A stretch of 15,765 nt of DNA, taken from NCBI GenBank assembly GCA_037383845.1, contig JARRON010000063.1:1-15765 (forward strand). The letters are read 5' to 3'. Source of the DNA: JARRON01 sp037383845. GTDB lineage: Bacteria; Pseudomonadota; Gammaproteobacteria; Steroidobacterales; XN24. A program made the translations under genes and the position numbers. The notes below the pieces were generated by a model that ran no database searches, had not been told where the DNA came from, and saw only the letters and a list, made by a program, of their open reading frames with translations. This document shows, in pieces, positions 1 through 7,778 of the stretch (position 1 is its first letter; every line of letters starts with the position of its first letter).

Positions 1-485
1 TTCCACAGCGCGAAGACCAGCAGCCCCGCCAGCAGGATGAACACCCAGCCGGCCATGCTCACGCCCAGGAAGCTCCAGGCGGTTTCCGCGCATTCGCCGG
101 ACCCCTCGAACACCATGGCCAGGGCCTCGTGCAGGGGGAAAACGTCCAGCATGTAGTCCAGTCCAGGGCCGCAGGCGGGGACCTCCTCCTCGGGCAGGTG
201 CTGGAGCCAGACCTGGCGCCCGGCAACAGCCATACCGGCCAGGGCCGGCACGAGCATCAGCGCCCCGTAGATCCTGGCGCCGGTCGGTCCGGGACCGTGC
301 AGGAAGGCCAGCAGGAACAACAGTCCCAGCCCGATCACGGCAACCCGCTGGAACACGCACAGCGGGCAGGGATCCAGCCCCATGCCGTGCTGGGCATACA
401 GTGCAAACCCCATCATGCCGGCGCAGGCCAGCGCACCGAGGCCGTTGAGCTGCCTGCGACTCAAGCCCAGGATCCCGTCAGACAC
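1..485 (-). CDS. dsbB: Disulfide bond formation protein DsbB (3' end outside window)
   Basis: Inner-membrane quinone reductase that reoxidises periplasmic DsbA. The translation shows the first redox pair CPLC at residues 40-43 within GLDPCPLCVFQR, then hydrophobic segments. The second periplasmic loop carries single cysteines in PACGPGLDYM and GECAETAWSFLG, followed by another membrane segment. These match the four essential cysteines of E. coli DsbB (41, 44, 104, 130). I chose the GTG at 485-483 because it places CPLC almost at the E. coli position; a TTG at 464 is an alternative. The start overlaps the phoU stop by 8 bases, so translational coupling is likely. About 161 residues are visible against roughly 176 in E. 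coli, so only the extreme C-terminus is missing. Function is certain from the motifs; the start codon is less so. Confidence 0.9.
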   Translation of the reverse strand, partial: MSDGILGLSRRQLNGLGALACAGMMGFALYAQHGMGLDPCPLCVFQRVAVIGLGLLFLLAFLHGPGPTGARIYGALMLVPALAGMAVAGRQVWLQHLPEEEVPACGPGLDYMLDVFPLHEALAMVFEGSGECAETAWSFLGVSMAGWVFILLAGLLVFALW

Positions 486-1194
486 TGAAGACCTGCTTCT
501 CGGCGTCGTCGATGCCGACGTGGCGGATGTCCTTGCCGTGCACCATGTAGACGACGTACTCGCATATGTTCTTCGCGTGGTCGCCGATCCGCTCCAGGGC
601 CCGGGCCGCCCACATCATGTCCAGCACCCGCCGGATGCTGCGGGGATCCTCCATCATCATGGTGATGCTCTGCCGGGACAGGGCCTCGTATTCCTGGTCC
701 ACGATCTGGTCTTCGCGCACCACCCGCATGGCCAGCTCCGGGTCCAGGCGGGCGAAGGCGTCCAGGGCACGGTGGAGCATGTTGCCCACCAGGTCGGCGA
801 TGTGCTGGAGTCCCCGGTAGCTGTCCGCCGGCCGCTCCTGCACCGCCAGCCGCGACGCCAGGTAGCCGATCTTCTCGGCCTCGTCGCCAATACGCTCCAG
901 GTCCGTGATGGTCTTGATGACCGCCATCACCAGCCGCAGGTCACCGGCAGTGGGCTGGCGCCGTGCAATGATCCGGCTGCAGTCCTCGTCGATGGAAACC
1001 TCGAAGTGATTGACCTTGTAGTCGTCCTGGGCCACCTGCTCGCCAAGCTCGCTGTCGCCCTTGACGATGGCGCGGATAGCTCGCCGCAGCTGCTCCTCGA
1101 CGAGTCCTCCCATGGACAGCACGCTGGTGCGCACGGTCTCCAGTTCCTCGTTGAACTGGCGCGACCAGTGATGGGTAAGGTCCTGCTGTTCCAT
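478..1194 (-). CDS. phoU: Phosphate signalling regulator PhoU
   Basis: Cytoplasmic helical protein that links the Pst phosphate transporter to PhoR and keeps the Pho regulon off when phosphate is plentiful. The 238-residue product is collinear with E. coli PhoU. It has the two repeated PhoU helical bundles with metal-binding-type motifs: TITDLERIGDEAEKIG in the first repeat and AARALERIGDHAKNICEYV in the second. It also carries the conserved IIARRQPTAGDLRLVM and the C-terminal GKDIRHVG. I prefer the ATG at 1194 to the one at 1209: it has GGAG seven bases upstream and matches the E. coli N-terminus. It lies 137 bases downstream of phoR and overlaps dsbB. No pst transporter genes are present here, unlike the pstSCAB-phoU layout of E. 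coli. Confidence 0.96.
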   Translation of the reverse strand: MEQQDLTHHWSRQFNEELETVRTSVLSMGGLVEEQLRRAIRAIVKGDSELGEQVAQDDYKVNHFEVSIDEDCSRIIARRQPTAGDLRLVMAVIKTITDLERIGDEAEKIGYLASRLAVQERPADSYRGLQHIADLVGNMLHRALDAFARLDPELAMRVVREDQIVDQEYEALSRQSITMMMEDPRSIRRVLDMMWAARALERIGDHAKNICEYVVYMVHGKDIRHVGIDDAEKQVFSV

Positions 1195-1238
1195 TAACGC
1201 TCCGCGCATGTCGGCCCGACCAGTGCGGGCGTTATTTA

Positions 1239-1269
1239 TTTATATTCGCATTCCGCCGCGGCAAAGCAA
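1239..1269 (-). promoter_or_regulatory. Possible phoU promoter in an AT-rich patch
   Basis: Reading the minus strand, a TTGCTT (1269-1264) precedes TATAAA (1244-1239) by 19 bases. They sit in a conspicuously AT-rich stretch (1231-1247) within otherwise GC-rich DNA, 45 bases upstream of the phoU start. The spacing is longer than optimal. There is no clear terminator after phoR, so this could be a secondary promoter inside a phoBRU operon. Inference only. Confidence 0.3.
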
Positions 1270-1331
1270 ACACAAGACTCGCCGTCGCACCCGCCACGGA
1301 ACGCCAGAATGGTCGTGCATTCCCGGGCCGC

Positions 1332-2654
1332 TCAGGCAACGCCGGCGGCCGGGCCGTCCTCCGCGTCCAGGCCGGTGGCACGCTCGGGGGGGAACCTGCA
1401 GGTGAACGTGCTGCCCTTGCCAGGCTCGCTTTCGATCTCCAGCCGCGCGTCATGGCGCTGGAGCACGTGCTTGACGATGGCAAGTCCCAGGCCGGTCCCG
1501 CCGCGGATCCGGTCGCGGCCCTTGTCCACCCGGTAAAAGCGCTCCGTCAGCCGTGGAATCGCGGCCTCCGGAATGCCGATGCCCGTGTCCGACACGGACA
1601 GGCGGGGAGCACCGTTTTCCTCAAACCAGCGGACCGTGACAGTCCCGTCCGTGCCGGTGTACTTGATGGCGTTGTCGATGAGGTTGGCGAAGGCCGAGAA
1701 GAGCTCGGACTCCACCCCAAGCAACCCAGCTCCGCTGTCCAGCTGCAGCTCGATGGTGGACGGCCGCTGGTCCCGCGCCAGGGCCTCCTTCTTCATCACG
1801 CTGAGCATGCCGGGGACATCCACCCGGTCCCTGTCGGCTTCCGCGGACGCCGCTTCCAGCCGTGACAGGGTCAGCAGGTCATCGATGATCCGGCGCATCC
1901 GGTCCGACTGCCGGGCCATCTCCGCAGCCGGCTCCTTCCAGCTCTCGGGAAGCTCGGGATCGTCCATCATCGCGTCCAGGTAGCCCGTCACTACGGTCAG
2001 GGGCGAGCGCAGCTCATGGGACGCATTGGCCACGAAGCTCCGGCGGACCTTCTCCAGCCGCACGGAATTGGTGATGTCCTTGGCCAGCAACAGCCGCTGG
2101 GTCTTGCCGTAGGGCACGACCTGCACGGAGAGCTTGACCTCCGGATTCACGGGCGAGTCCATGCGCACGGGGCGGCTGAACTCACCGTCGGCGAGATAGG
2201 CGACAAACTCCGGGTCCCGGAGGAAGTTCTCCACCCGCTGGCCCCGGTCCTCCTTCCGCAGCCCGAGGAAAGCCTGGGCGGCCGCATTCATCCAGACAAT
2301 GTCGTTCTGGTCGGACAGCACCACGCCACCATCCGGCAGGGCCTTGGTGGACTTGCGGAACTCCTTGATCACCTTGCCGAGCCGCTTCTTGCGCGCACGG
2401 CTCTGGCGCCGCATCCGGTTCAGCTGTGCGTAGATGCCGCCCCACAACCCAAGCGCGTCCCGGGGCAGCTGGCCGCTGGGATTGCGAAGCCAGGATTCCA
2501 GGCGATATATGTGGTAGAGCTGCCAGCCCAGGTATGCCGCCAGGGCAGCTACCACCCAGGCCAGGGGCCGGCCGAATACCAGTCCGGCCGCCACGGCGAG
2601 CCCCACGAGGACCGCCAGGCGGAAGAGGACGAATCCCCAGGGTCCGTGCCTCAA
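1332..2654 (-). CDS. phoR: Phosphate regulon sensor histidine kinase PhoR
   Basis: Membrane histidine kinase that phosphorylates PhoB when phosphate is scarce. Starting from TTG at 2654 gives 440 residues. Two membrane helices (about 8-27 and 31-47) and a basic linker are followed by a PAS domain (about 103-200, LPDGGVVLSDQNDIVWMNAA). The dimerisation/phosphoacceptor box SHELRSPLT has its histidine at residue 213, the position I recall for E. coli PhoR. The ATP-binding domain has the N box (FANLIDNAIKYT), G1 (VSDTGIGIP) and G2 (GTGLGLAIVKHVL). The short periplasmic part is typical of PhoR. The TTG overlaps the phoB stop as TTGA. A longer reading from 2798 would add about 48 residues that only shadow phoB, so I rejected it. 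Confidence 0.95.
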   Translation of the reverse strand: MRHGPWGFVLFRLAVLVGLAVAAGLVFGRPLAWVVAALAAYLGWQLYHIYRLESWLRNPSGQLPRDALGLWGGIYAQLNRMRRQSRARKKRLGKVIKEFRKSTKALPDGGVVLSDQNDIVWMNAAAQAFLGLRKEDRGQRVENFLRDPEFVAYLADGEFSRPVRMDSPVNPEVKLSVQVVPYGKTQRLLLAKDITNSVRLEKVRRSFVANASHELRSPLTVVTGYLDAMMDDPELPESWKEPAAEMARQSDRMRRIIDDLLTLSRLEAASAEADRDRVDVPGMLSVMKKEALARDQRPSTIELQLDSGAGLLGVESELFSAFANLIDNAIKYTGTDGTVTVRWFEENGAPRLSVSDTGIGIPEAAIPRLTERFYRVDKGRDRIRGGTGLGLAIVKHVLQRHDARLEIESEPGKGSTFTCRFPPERATGLDAEDGPAAGVA

Positions 2655-3349
2655 CGGCTCACCTGCTCCGAGAACCGATAGCCCGCTCCCCGGACCGTCT
2701 GGATGAGTGCATCGCAGCCGGAGGGTTCCAGGGCCTTGCGGAGGCGCCGGATATGGACGTCCACGGTGCGTTCCTCGACGTAGACGTTGCCTCCCCACAC
2801 CCGGTCCAGCAGCTGGCTGCGGCTGTATACCCGGTCCGGGTGGCTCATGAAGAACTTCAGCAGCCGGAACTCCGTCGGCCCCAGGGCGACCGCATCACCC
2901 CCGGCGGTGACCCGGTGGCTGGCGGCGTTCAGCGCCAGCGCGCCGGCGGCCAGGACCTCCTCGTCGCCGGCGCCTCCCAGCCGGCGCAGCACCGCGTTGA
3001 TCCGGGCGATGAGCTCCCGCGGGGAAAAGGGCTTGGTCACGTAGTCGTCGGCGCCGCCTTCCAGGCCGCGCACCTTGTCCTCCTCCTCCGTCCGGGCGGT
3101 GAGCATGATCACCGGCACCTCCCGTGTGCTGTCGTCCTTCTTGAGGGACCGCGTGAGTTCCAGGCCGCTCATGTCCGGAAGCATCCAGTCCACGAGCACC
3201 AGGTCGGGGAGCCGGTCCGCAATCCTGGCTCGCGCCGTGGCGCAGTCCTGGGCCTCCAGCACTTCGAAACCTGCCCTTTTCAGCCCGAAAGCCACCATAT
3301 CCCGGATGGGTTTTTCGTCCTCGACGATAAGAATCTGTCTTGCGGTCAT
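2651..3349 (-). CDS. phoB: Phosphate regulon response regulator PhoB
   Basis: OmpR/PhoB-family transcription factor that activates phosphate-starvation genes at Pho boxes once phosphorylated by PhoR. The 232-residue product has a receiver domain with acidic pocket E10/D11, phosphoacceptor D54 (VLVDWMLPD), T84 (IMLTAR) and K106 (YVTKPFSPRELIARI). A winged-helix DNA-binding domain follows (LGPTEFRLLKFFMSHPDRVY, then VDVHIRRLRKAL and IQTVRGAGYRF). I chose the ATG at 3349 because the product then begins MTARQILIVEDE like E. coli PhoB; an upstream ATG at 3379 lies inside the candidate Pho box. The gene is the first of the phoB-phoR pair, whose frames overlap by four bases. Autoregulation is likely (see the regulatory entry upstream). 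Confidence 0.97.
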   Translation of the reverse strand: MTARQILIVEDEKPIRDMVAFGLKRAGFEVLEAQDCATARARIADRLPDLVLVDWMLPDMSGLELTRSLKKDDSTREVPVIMLTARTEEEDKVRGLEGGADDYVTKPFSPRELIARINAVLRRLGGAGDEEVLAAGALALNAASHRVTAGGDAVALGPTEFRLLKFFMSHPDRVYSRSQLLDRVWGGNVYVEERTVDVHIRRLRKALEPSGCDALIQTVRGAGYRFSEQVSR

Positions 3350-3377
3350 GGCCTTGCCCGGCAATTGTGACGGCGGC

Positions 3378-3402
3378 ATTACAGCAACAGACCGTTACAG
3401 AC
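3378..3402 (-). promoter_or_regulatory. Candidate Pho box upstream of phoB
   Basis: On the minus strand, GTCTGT occurs at 3402-3397 and again at 3392-3387 (10-base period). A further CTGTAAT follows at 3384-3378. The Pho box is known as tandem CTGTCAT-like 7-mers spaced about 11 bases, so this is related but imperfect. A weak -10-like CACAAT lies about ten bases downstream, and phoB starts 28 bases beyond the element. Position and repeat character fit PhoB autoregulation; the spacing mismatch keeps confidence modest. Confidence 0.4.
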
Positions 3403-3445
3403 TGGTTAAAACTTCCGCAGCGTCGCGGCGGATTCATATTTCTGA

Positions 3446-3463
3446 AACATGGGGGAGCATGTT
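3446..3463. promoter_or_regulatory. Inverted repeat AACATG-N6-CATGTT between tsaB and phoB
   Basis: A perfect 6-base inverted repeat, AACATG (3446-3451) and CATGTT (3458-3463), is separated by GGGGAG. It lies about 100 bases upstream of the phoB start and 47 bases past the tsaB stop. The symmetry suits a dimeric DNA-binding protein, but I cannot name one. Chance occurrence is possible. Confidence 0.3.
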
Positions 3464-3474
3464 GCCCCACAAGA

Positions 3475-3499
3475 GCCTGCCTGGCGAGGCCCGGCAGGC
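3475..3499 (-). terminator. GC-rich stem-loop after tsaB
   Basis: GCCTGCC (3475-3481) pairs perfectly with GGCAGGC (3493-3499) around an 11-base loop, starting just 11 bases beyond the tsaB stop. On the minus strand it is followed by TCTTGTGG rather than a clean T-run. It may be a weak intrinsic terminator or an mRNA-stabilising hairpin at the end of the mrcB-lpoP-yoaA-tsaB group. Confidence 0.35.
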
Positions 3500-3509
3500 C
3501 GGAGACGGC

Positions 3510-4184
3510 TCAGCCGCCGGCCGTCCAGGCGACCTTCTCCCGGAGGTATACCGGCAGCGCATCCTCTGCCGGCACGCCCTTCCCGGCCCCCAGGATGGCG
3601 GCCCCGAGGGGCAGCAGGTCCCGGGCGACGGGCTCCAGGTCCGGGTCCGCTCCGGCAACGCCGAGCCGGTCCGCGAGATCCGGCCAGGCAGCGAACGCCG
3701 TGCCGGCCCCGTGCCAGGGCCCGTCCGGGGGCAGGGCCAGTGCCTCCGGCGTGAGCAGGGCGTCGGCACCCATCTCCCTGGCCAGCCCCGCCTCGTCCAG
3801 CACGTAGCACCCACCATAGATCTCGCCCATCCGGGCGTCGTTGGCCACGAGCACCCTTTGCCAGCCATGGCGTCGATGAGCCGCCGTGGCCGCCGCGGCG
3901 AGGCTGGAGACCGGCGCCACCGGCAGATCGGCGCCGAAAGCGAGTCCCTGGGTGACGCTGGCGGCGATTCGCAGGCCGGTGAAGCTGCCCGGACCCCGTC
4001 CGAAAACGATTCCATCCAGGTCGTCCATTGCCAGTCCGGCTTCGTGCAGCAGGGATTCCAGCATCGGAAGCACGGTGGCGGCGTGCCGGCGGGGCCGGTG
4101 CTCGATACGTTCGAGAACCGCATCGCCGGTCATGAGCGCGACGGAGCAGGCACGCCCCGCCGTATCCAGGGCCACGATCCTCAT
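3510..4184 (-). CDS. tsaB: tRNA threonylcarbamoyladenosine biosynthesis protein TsaB
   Basis: Non-catalytic partner of TsaD and TsaE in the transfer of the threonylcarbamoyl group to A37 of ANN-decoding tRNAs. The 224 residues are close to the E. coli length (231). The ASKHA-fold start MRIVALDTAGRACSVAL and the family hallmark FGRGPGSFTGLRIAASVTQGLAFG (about 61-84) are both clear. The C-terminal PVYLREKVAW is also typical of TsaB. The ATG overlaps the upstream helicase stop as ATGA, so the two are translationally coupled. In E. coli tsaB also lies beside yoaA, which supports both assignments. A stem-loop follows the stop. Confidence 0.95.
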   Translation of the reverse strand: MRIVALDTAGRACSVALMTGDAVLERIEHRPRRHAATVLPMLESLLHEAGLAMDDLDGIVFGRGPGSFTGLRIAASVTQGLAFGADLPVAPVSSLAAAATAAHRRHGWQRVLVANDARMGEIYGGCYVLDEAGLAREMGADALLTPEALALPPDGPWHGAGTAFAAWPDLADRLGVAGADPDLEPVARDLLPLGAAILGAGKGVPAEDALPVYLREKVAWTAGG

Positions 4185-6118
4185 CCTGCCGCCGCCACGT
4201 CCAGTTCCAGGGATTCCAGGAAGGCCACCGCCTCCTCGCCCGAGCGGGTCACCGGCATGGGCGGGAGACTGGACAGGAACACGCGACCGTAGCCGCGGCT
4301 GGTCAGCCGCGGGTCACAGATCACCGCCAGGCCGGCGTCGTTTTCATCCCGGATCAGCCGGCCGACGCCCTGCTTCAGGGACAGCACCGCCTGGGGAAGC
4401 TGGATATCCCGGAAAGGCTCGCCTCCCGCTTCGCGGGCGGAGTCCAGCCGCGCCTTCAGAAGGGGGTCGTCCGGGACCGCGAAGGGTAGCTTGTCGATCA
4501 GCACCACGGACAGCGCGGGTCCCCGGACGTCCACGCCCTCCCAGAAACTCTGCGTCCCCAGCAGAACGGCGTTGCCGGCAGCCCTGAAACGATCCAGCAG
4601 GCGGTTCCGGGGCTCGTCCCCCTGCACCAGGAGGGGATAGGGAAGGTTCTGCTGCCGCAGGCGGCGGGCTGCCTCCCGCAACGCCCGGTGGCTGGTGAAA
4701 AGCAGGAACGCCCGACCACCGGCCGCCTTCAGCAGAGGCAGGACCAGGTCCACCACCAGGCCGGTATGGCTCGGGTCCGAAGGCGCCGGCAGGTCCCGCG
4801 GGAGATACAGCCGCGTCCTGTTCGCGAAATCGAAGGGACTGTCCAGCTTCAGGGTCTCCGCCGTATCCAGGCCGAGGCGAGCCAGGAACGTGGAGAAGTC
4901 TTCTCCGACCGCCAGTGTCGCCGAGGTGAAGACCCAGCCGCAGGGCCGCTCGGTGACGTGCAGCGCGAGGGCCCGGCCCGCATCCACCGGGGCCGCGTGA
5001 AGGCTCAGGTTCCGGCGTCCGCCCTCCATCCAGCGGAGTTCGAATCCCTCGTCTCCGGCGCGAATCAGGTCCAGCCGCTCCGACAGAGTTCGTGCGCGCC
5101 GGCCCACGGCCTCCAGGCCCGCCGAGCGATCCTCGAAGCTGGCCACCACCTGGGCAAGCCTGACCAGGGTTTCCTCCGCCGCCGCCATCGCCGGCTCCAC
5201 GCCCGCCGGCAGTTCCGCCCAGGGCACCCGGGCACCGCCCGCCGGGCTCTCGGCGGCCAGCTCCCCGGCGGCTCGGTCCAGGCCATCCACGGCCGCCTCC
5301 ACGTCCCGGCCCCATGCACCGGCGTTGACGGCCTCAGCCCGGGCGTCTGCGGCCAGGCCACGGAGCTGCCGGGTGCCGAGGCTCGCGCCAAAGAAGCGTG
5401 ACGCCACCTCCGGCAGCTGGTGGGCCTCGTCGACCACCACGGCGTCGGCGCCGGGCAGCAGTTCGCCGAAGCCTTCTTCCTTGAGGGCCATGTCCGCCAG
5501 CAGCAGGTGATGATTTACCACTACCACGTCAGCCTTCAGTGCTTCCCGCCGGGCCCGGACCACGTGGCAGCGCTGGAATTCCGGGCAGGACTGCCCCAGG
5601 CAGTTCTCCGCCGTGGACGTCACCCGGGACCACACGGACGCATCTTCCGGGACCCCGGGAACTTCCGCGATTTCCCCCGAGGCCGTGGCCAGCGACCAGT
5701 CCCGGATCCGGCCGAGCCAGCGGGACTCGCGGCGGCCGGCTGGCGGTGATTCCAGGGTCAGCGCCAGGCGGTGACGACAGAGATAGTTCGACCGCCCTTT
5801 CAGCAGTGCCACCTGGACCGGCCGGCCGAGGGCGCCGGCCAGGGCCGGCAGGTCCCGCTGGAACAACTGGTCCTGCAGGTTCCTGGTGCCCGTGGAAACC
5901 ACGACCCGCAGTCCCGCCGCAAGCACTGGCACCAGGTAGGCGTAGGTCTTGCCGGTCCCGGTGCCCGCCTCCACCAGCAGCACCTCCCGGGACTCGATGG
6001 CTTCCGCCACGGCCCGGGCCATGCGTCGCTGTCCGGCCCGCGGGACGAAACCGGGCAGGCTGCGGGCCAGAGGCCCGTGCCTGGAGAAGGCCTCGTCGGT
6101 CCGCGCGGCCAGGCTCAA
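4181..6118 (-). CDS. yoaA: ATP-dependent iron-sulfur DNA helicase, YoaA/DinG family
   Basis: XPD-like superfamily 2 helicase, in E. coli a replication-repair helicase that works with the HolC subunit of DNA polymerase III. Starting from TTG at 6118 gives 645 residues (E. coli YoaA about 636). Walker A is AGTGTGKT (51-58). Four cysteines suited to a 4Fe-4S cluster stand at 114, 173, 178 and 184. The DEAH box is at 230-233 (VVVDEAHQLPEVAS). The C-terminal helicase half has VFTSATLA, LLFTSHRALREAARRL, GTQSFWEGVDVRG and QGVGRLIRDENDAG. GGGAG lies about nine bases upstream of the TTG, and the TTG overlaps the lipoprotein stop as TTGA. An in-frame extension to 6619 only shadows the lipoprotein gene. 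The tsaB neighbour favours YoaA over DinG. Confidence 0.92.
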   Translation of the reverse strand: MSLAARTDEAFSRHGPLARSLPGFVPRAGQRRMARAVAEAIESREVLLVEAGTGTGKTYAYLVPVLAAGLRVVVSTGTRNLQDQLFQRDLPALAGALGRPVQVALLKGRSNYLCRHRLALTLESPPAGRRESRWLGRIRDWSLATASGEIAEVPGVPEDASVWSRVTSTAENCLGQSCPEFQRCHVVRARREALKADVVVVNHHLLLADMALKEEGFGELLPGADAVVVDEAHQLPEVASRFFGASLGTRQLRGLAADARAEAVNAGAWGRDVEAAVDGLDRAAGELAAESPAGGARVPWAELPAGVEPAMAAAEETLVRLAQVVASFEDRSAGLEAVGRRARTLSERLDLIRAGDEGFELRWMEGGRRNLSLHAAPVDAGRALALHVTERPCGWVFTSATLAVGEDFSTFLARLGLDTAETLKLDSPFDFANRTRLYLPRDLPAPSDPSHTGLVVDLVLPLLKAAGGRAFLLFTSHRALREAARRLRQQNLPYPLLVQGDEPRNRLLDRFRAAGNAVLLGTQSFWEGVDVRGPALSVVLIDKLPFAVPDDPLLKARLDSAREAGGEPFRDIQLPQAVLSLKQGVGRLIRDENDAGLAVICDPRLTSRGYGRVFLSSLPPMPVTRSGEEAVAFLESLELDVAAAG

Positions 6119-6570
6119 GGGACACCGCTCCCGAGCAGCCGCCGGGCGGCAGCCTCCGCTTCCGGGTCCTGGCTGGCGAGTCCGGCGGCCCGGCTGGCCA
6201 TGCTCCGGGCGCCCCGGACATCGCCCGCCGCCGAGCGCACCCGGGCGAGCTCGATCCAGATCCAGGGATTGTCCGGGTCCACTCGCAGACCGCGCTCCAG
6301 GGTGCTCCCGGCTGCCTCCAGGTCCCCGGCGGCCATCTGCTGCCGCGCCTGGTCGATCAGGGCCTGGCCAGCCGGGTGGTAAACCGGCGGAGGCATCGCC
6401 GGCGTGCCGGGGGTCGGCGCCGGAACCGAACCGCCCCCGCCCGGTTCGGCGGCGACCGGAGCGGACCCTTCGCCGCCGGCCTCCCCGGCGGAGACCGTGC
6501 CGGACGCAGGCCAGGAGGCGCAGCCGGAGAGCACAGCGACGGATACGGGGACGAGAAACAGCCCGCGCAT
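6115..6570 (-). CDS. lpoP: TPR lipoprotein, probable LpoP-type activator of PBP1b
   Basis: The 151-residue product has a lipoprotein signal peptide with lipobox LSGC (cleavage before C17). A Gly/Pro/Ala-rich linker (about 20-66) follows, then two tetratricopeptide-like helical hairpins (about 69-136, with MAAGDLEAAGSTLERGLRVD and NPWIWIELARVRSAAGD). In Pseudomonas aeruginosa the TPR lipoprotein LpoP is encoded with the PBP1b gene and activates it from the outer membrane; this gene has the same architecture and position. It starts within the mrcB stop (TGATG) and overlaps the helicase start. The linker may span the periplasm. The LpoP name rests on context and architecture, not sequence comparison. 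I preferred the ATG at 6570 to 6600 because it begins directly at the signal peptide. Confidence 0.78.
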   Translation of the reverse strand: MRGLFLVPVSVAVLSGCASWPASGTVSAGEAGGEGSAPVAAEPGGGGSVPAPTPGTPAMPPPVYHPAGQALIDQARQQMAAGDLEAAGSTLERGLRVDPDNPWIWIELARVRSAAGDVRGARSMASRAAGLASQDPEAEAAARRLLGSGVP

Positions 6571-7778
6571 CAATCCGCGCCCAGTATGTCCTTGAGCCAT
6601 TCAAGCCCCCTTTCGGCAAGAGAATCCGGCCTTGGGCCGCAGTCCGGCTTGACGGCCAGACGTGCCCCGTCCGGCACCGTCACCGGGAGGGTGTCCGCAC
6701 AGGCAGGATCCGCCAGCAGGCCGGACGCGTACTCCACCTGGACCTCCACGAGCCCCGCCGGTGACCTGGGGCCCAGGTCTCGGGCATTCATCCCCGCCAT
6801 GATGTCGGCCCAGACCGGCAGGGCGCCGGCGCTGCCGTTCAGGCCCACTGACTGGTTATCGTCCCGGCCGACCCAGACCACCGCCAGAGTATCGCTGCCG
6901 AACCCGGCGAACCAGCTGTCCCGATATTCGTCCGAAGTGCCGGATTTGCCCGCCAGGCGGCGGCCTGGAAGCTGCGAGGCCGCCCGGCGGCCCGTGCCCC
7001 GCTCCATGACCGCCACCAGTCCCCGGTTCACCTGGGCCACGGCGGCGGCATCGGCCACGGGCTCCACTTCCAGCGGATAACGGGACAGGGGCTCTCCCGC
7101 AGGGTCCAGCACCGCGCGGACCGCCCTCAGCGGCGTCCGGAAACCGCCGGCGGCCAGGGTGCCGTAGAAGCCCGCCACCTCCAGGGGGGACATTTCCACC
7201 GCGCCCAGCAGTACCGCAGGATAGGCTGGCGGAGCCTCGATTCCCGCAAGGTCGGACAGCAGGCCGGCCACCGACGCCACGCCGATGTCCATGCCGACGT
7301 TGACCGCCGCCAGGTTGTAGGACTCGGCGAGGGCCCGCACCAGGGACACGGGTCCGTGGGGCGTGTTGTCGAAATTGGAGGGCGTCCAGAGGCTGCCGTC
7401 ATCAAGGGTCACCTGGACCGGCAGGTCGTCCACAGTGGAGGCAAGGTGGTAGCCCCCGCTCTCCACGGCGGCGAGGTATACGGCCGGCTTCACCAGTGAC
7501 CCGATGGGACGCCGGGCGTCCAGGGCCCGGTTGAAACCGGCGAAACGGGCTTCCCGGCCGCCGACCAGTGCCAGGACTTCGCCGGTGGCAGGCCGGGTGA
7601 GCACCGCCGCGGCCTCCAGGTCCGTCGCCGGCTCTCCCCGGCGCTCCATGCTCGCAAGCCGGTCCCGGACGGCTTTCTCCGCCACCGCCTGGGCCCGGGG
7701 GTCCAGCGTGGTCATCACCGACAGCCCGGCGGTCTCCAGGTCGGAGGCGGCGGAGTCGCGCTGGAGCTGTCGGCGCAC
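6570..7778 (-). CDS. mrcB: PBP1b transpeptidase half (3' part of broken mrcB)
   Basis: The penicillin-binding half of a bifunctional class A peptidoglycan synthase that crosslinks stem peptides in the periplasm. Motifs count from the GTG at 7778: active-site SLVK (S94, K97, in RPIGSLVKPAVYL), SYN (153-155) and KSGT (277-280). The C-terminus WLKDILGAD resembles the end of E. coli PBP1b. Homology extends upstream of the GTG to about 7796 (PAFLEWVRRQLQRD), and an in-frame TAG lies at 7802-7800. This half therefore cannot be read from the mrcB start without a frame change. Alone it has no membrane anchor or signal peptide, so an independent product would probably not reach the periplasm. All transpeptidase motifs are intact, which suggests a recent break or a sequence error. 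Confidence 0.85.
   Translation of the reverse strand: MRRQLQRDSAASDLETAGLSVMTTLDPRAQAVAEKAVRDRLASMERRGEPATDLEAAAVLTRPATGEVLALVGGREARFAGFNRALDARRPIGSLVKPAVYLAAVESGGYHLASTVDDLPVQVTLDDGSLWTPSNFDNTPHGPVSLVRALAESYNLAAVNVGMDIGVASVAGLLSDLAGIEAPPAYPAVLLGAVEMSPLEVAGFYGTLAAGGFRTPLRAVRAVLDPAGEPLSRYPLEVEPVADAAAVAQVNRGLVAVMERGTGRRAASQLPGRRLAGKSGTSDEYRDSWFAGFGSDTLAVVWVGRDDNQSVGLNGSAGALPVWADIMAGMNARDLGPRSPAGLVEVQVEYASGLLADPACADTLPVTVPDGARLAVKPDCGPRPDSLAERGLEWLKDILGAD

Noticed and set aside
5539..7080. Long plus-strand open frame (513 codons) opposite the helicase, lipoprotein and mrcB
   Set aside because: Composition is Pro/Arg/Gly-rich with no recognisable domain; it is the antisense shadow of well-supported high-GC genes.
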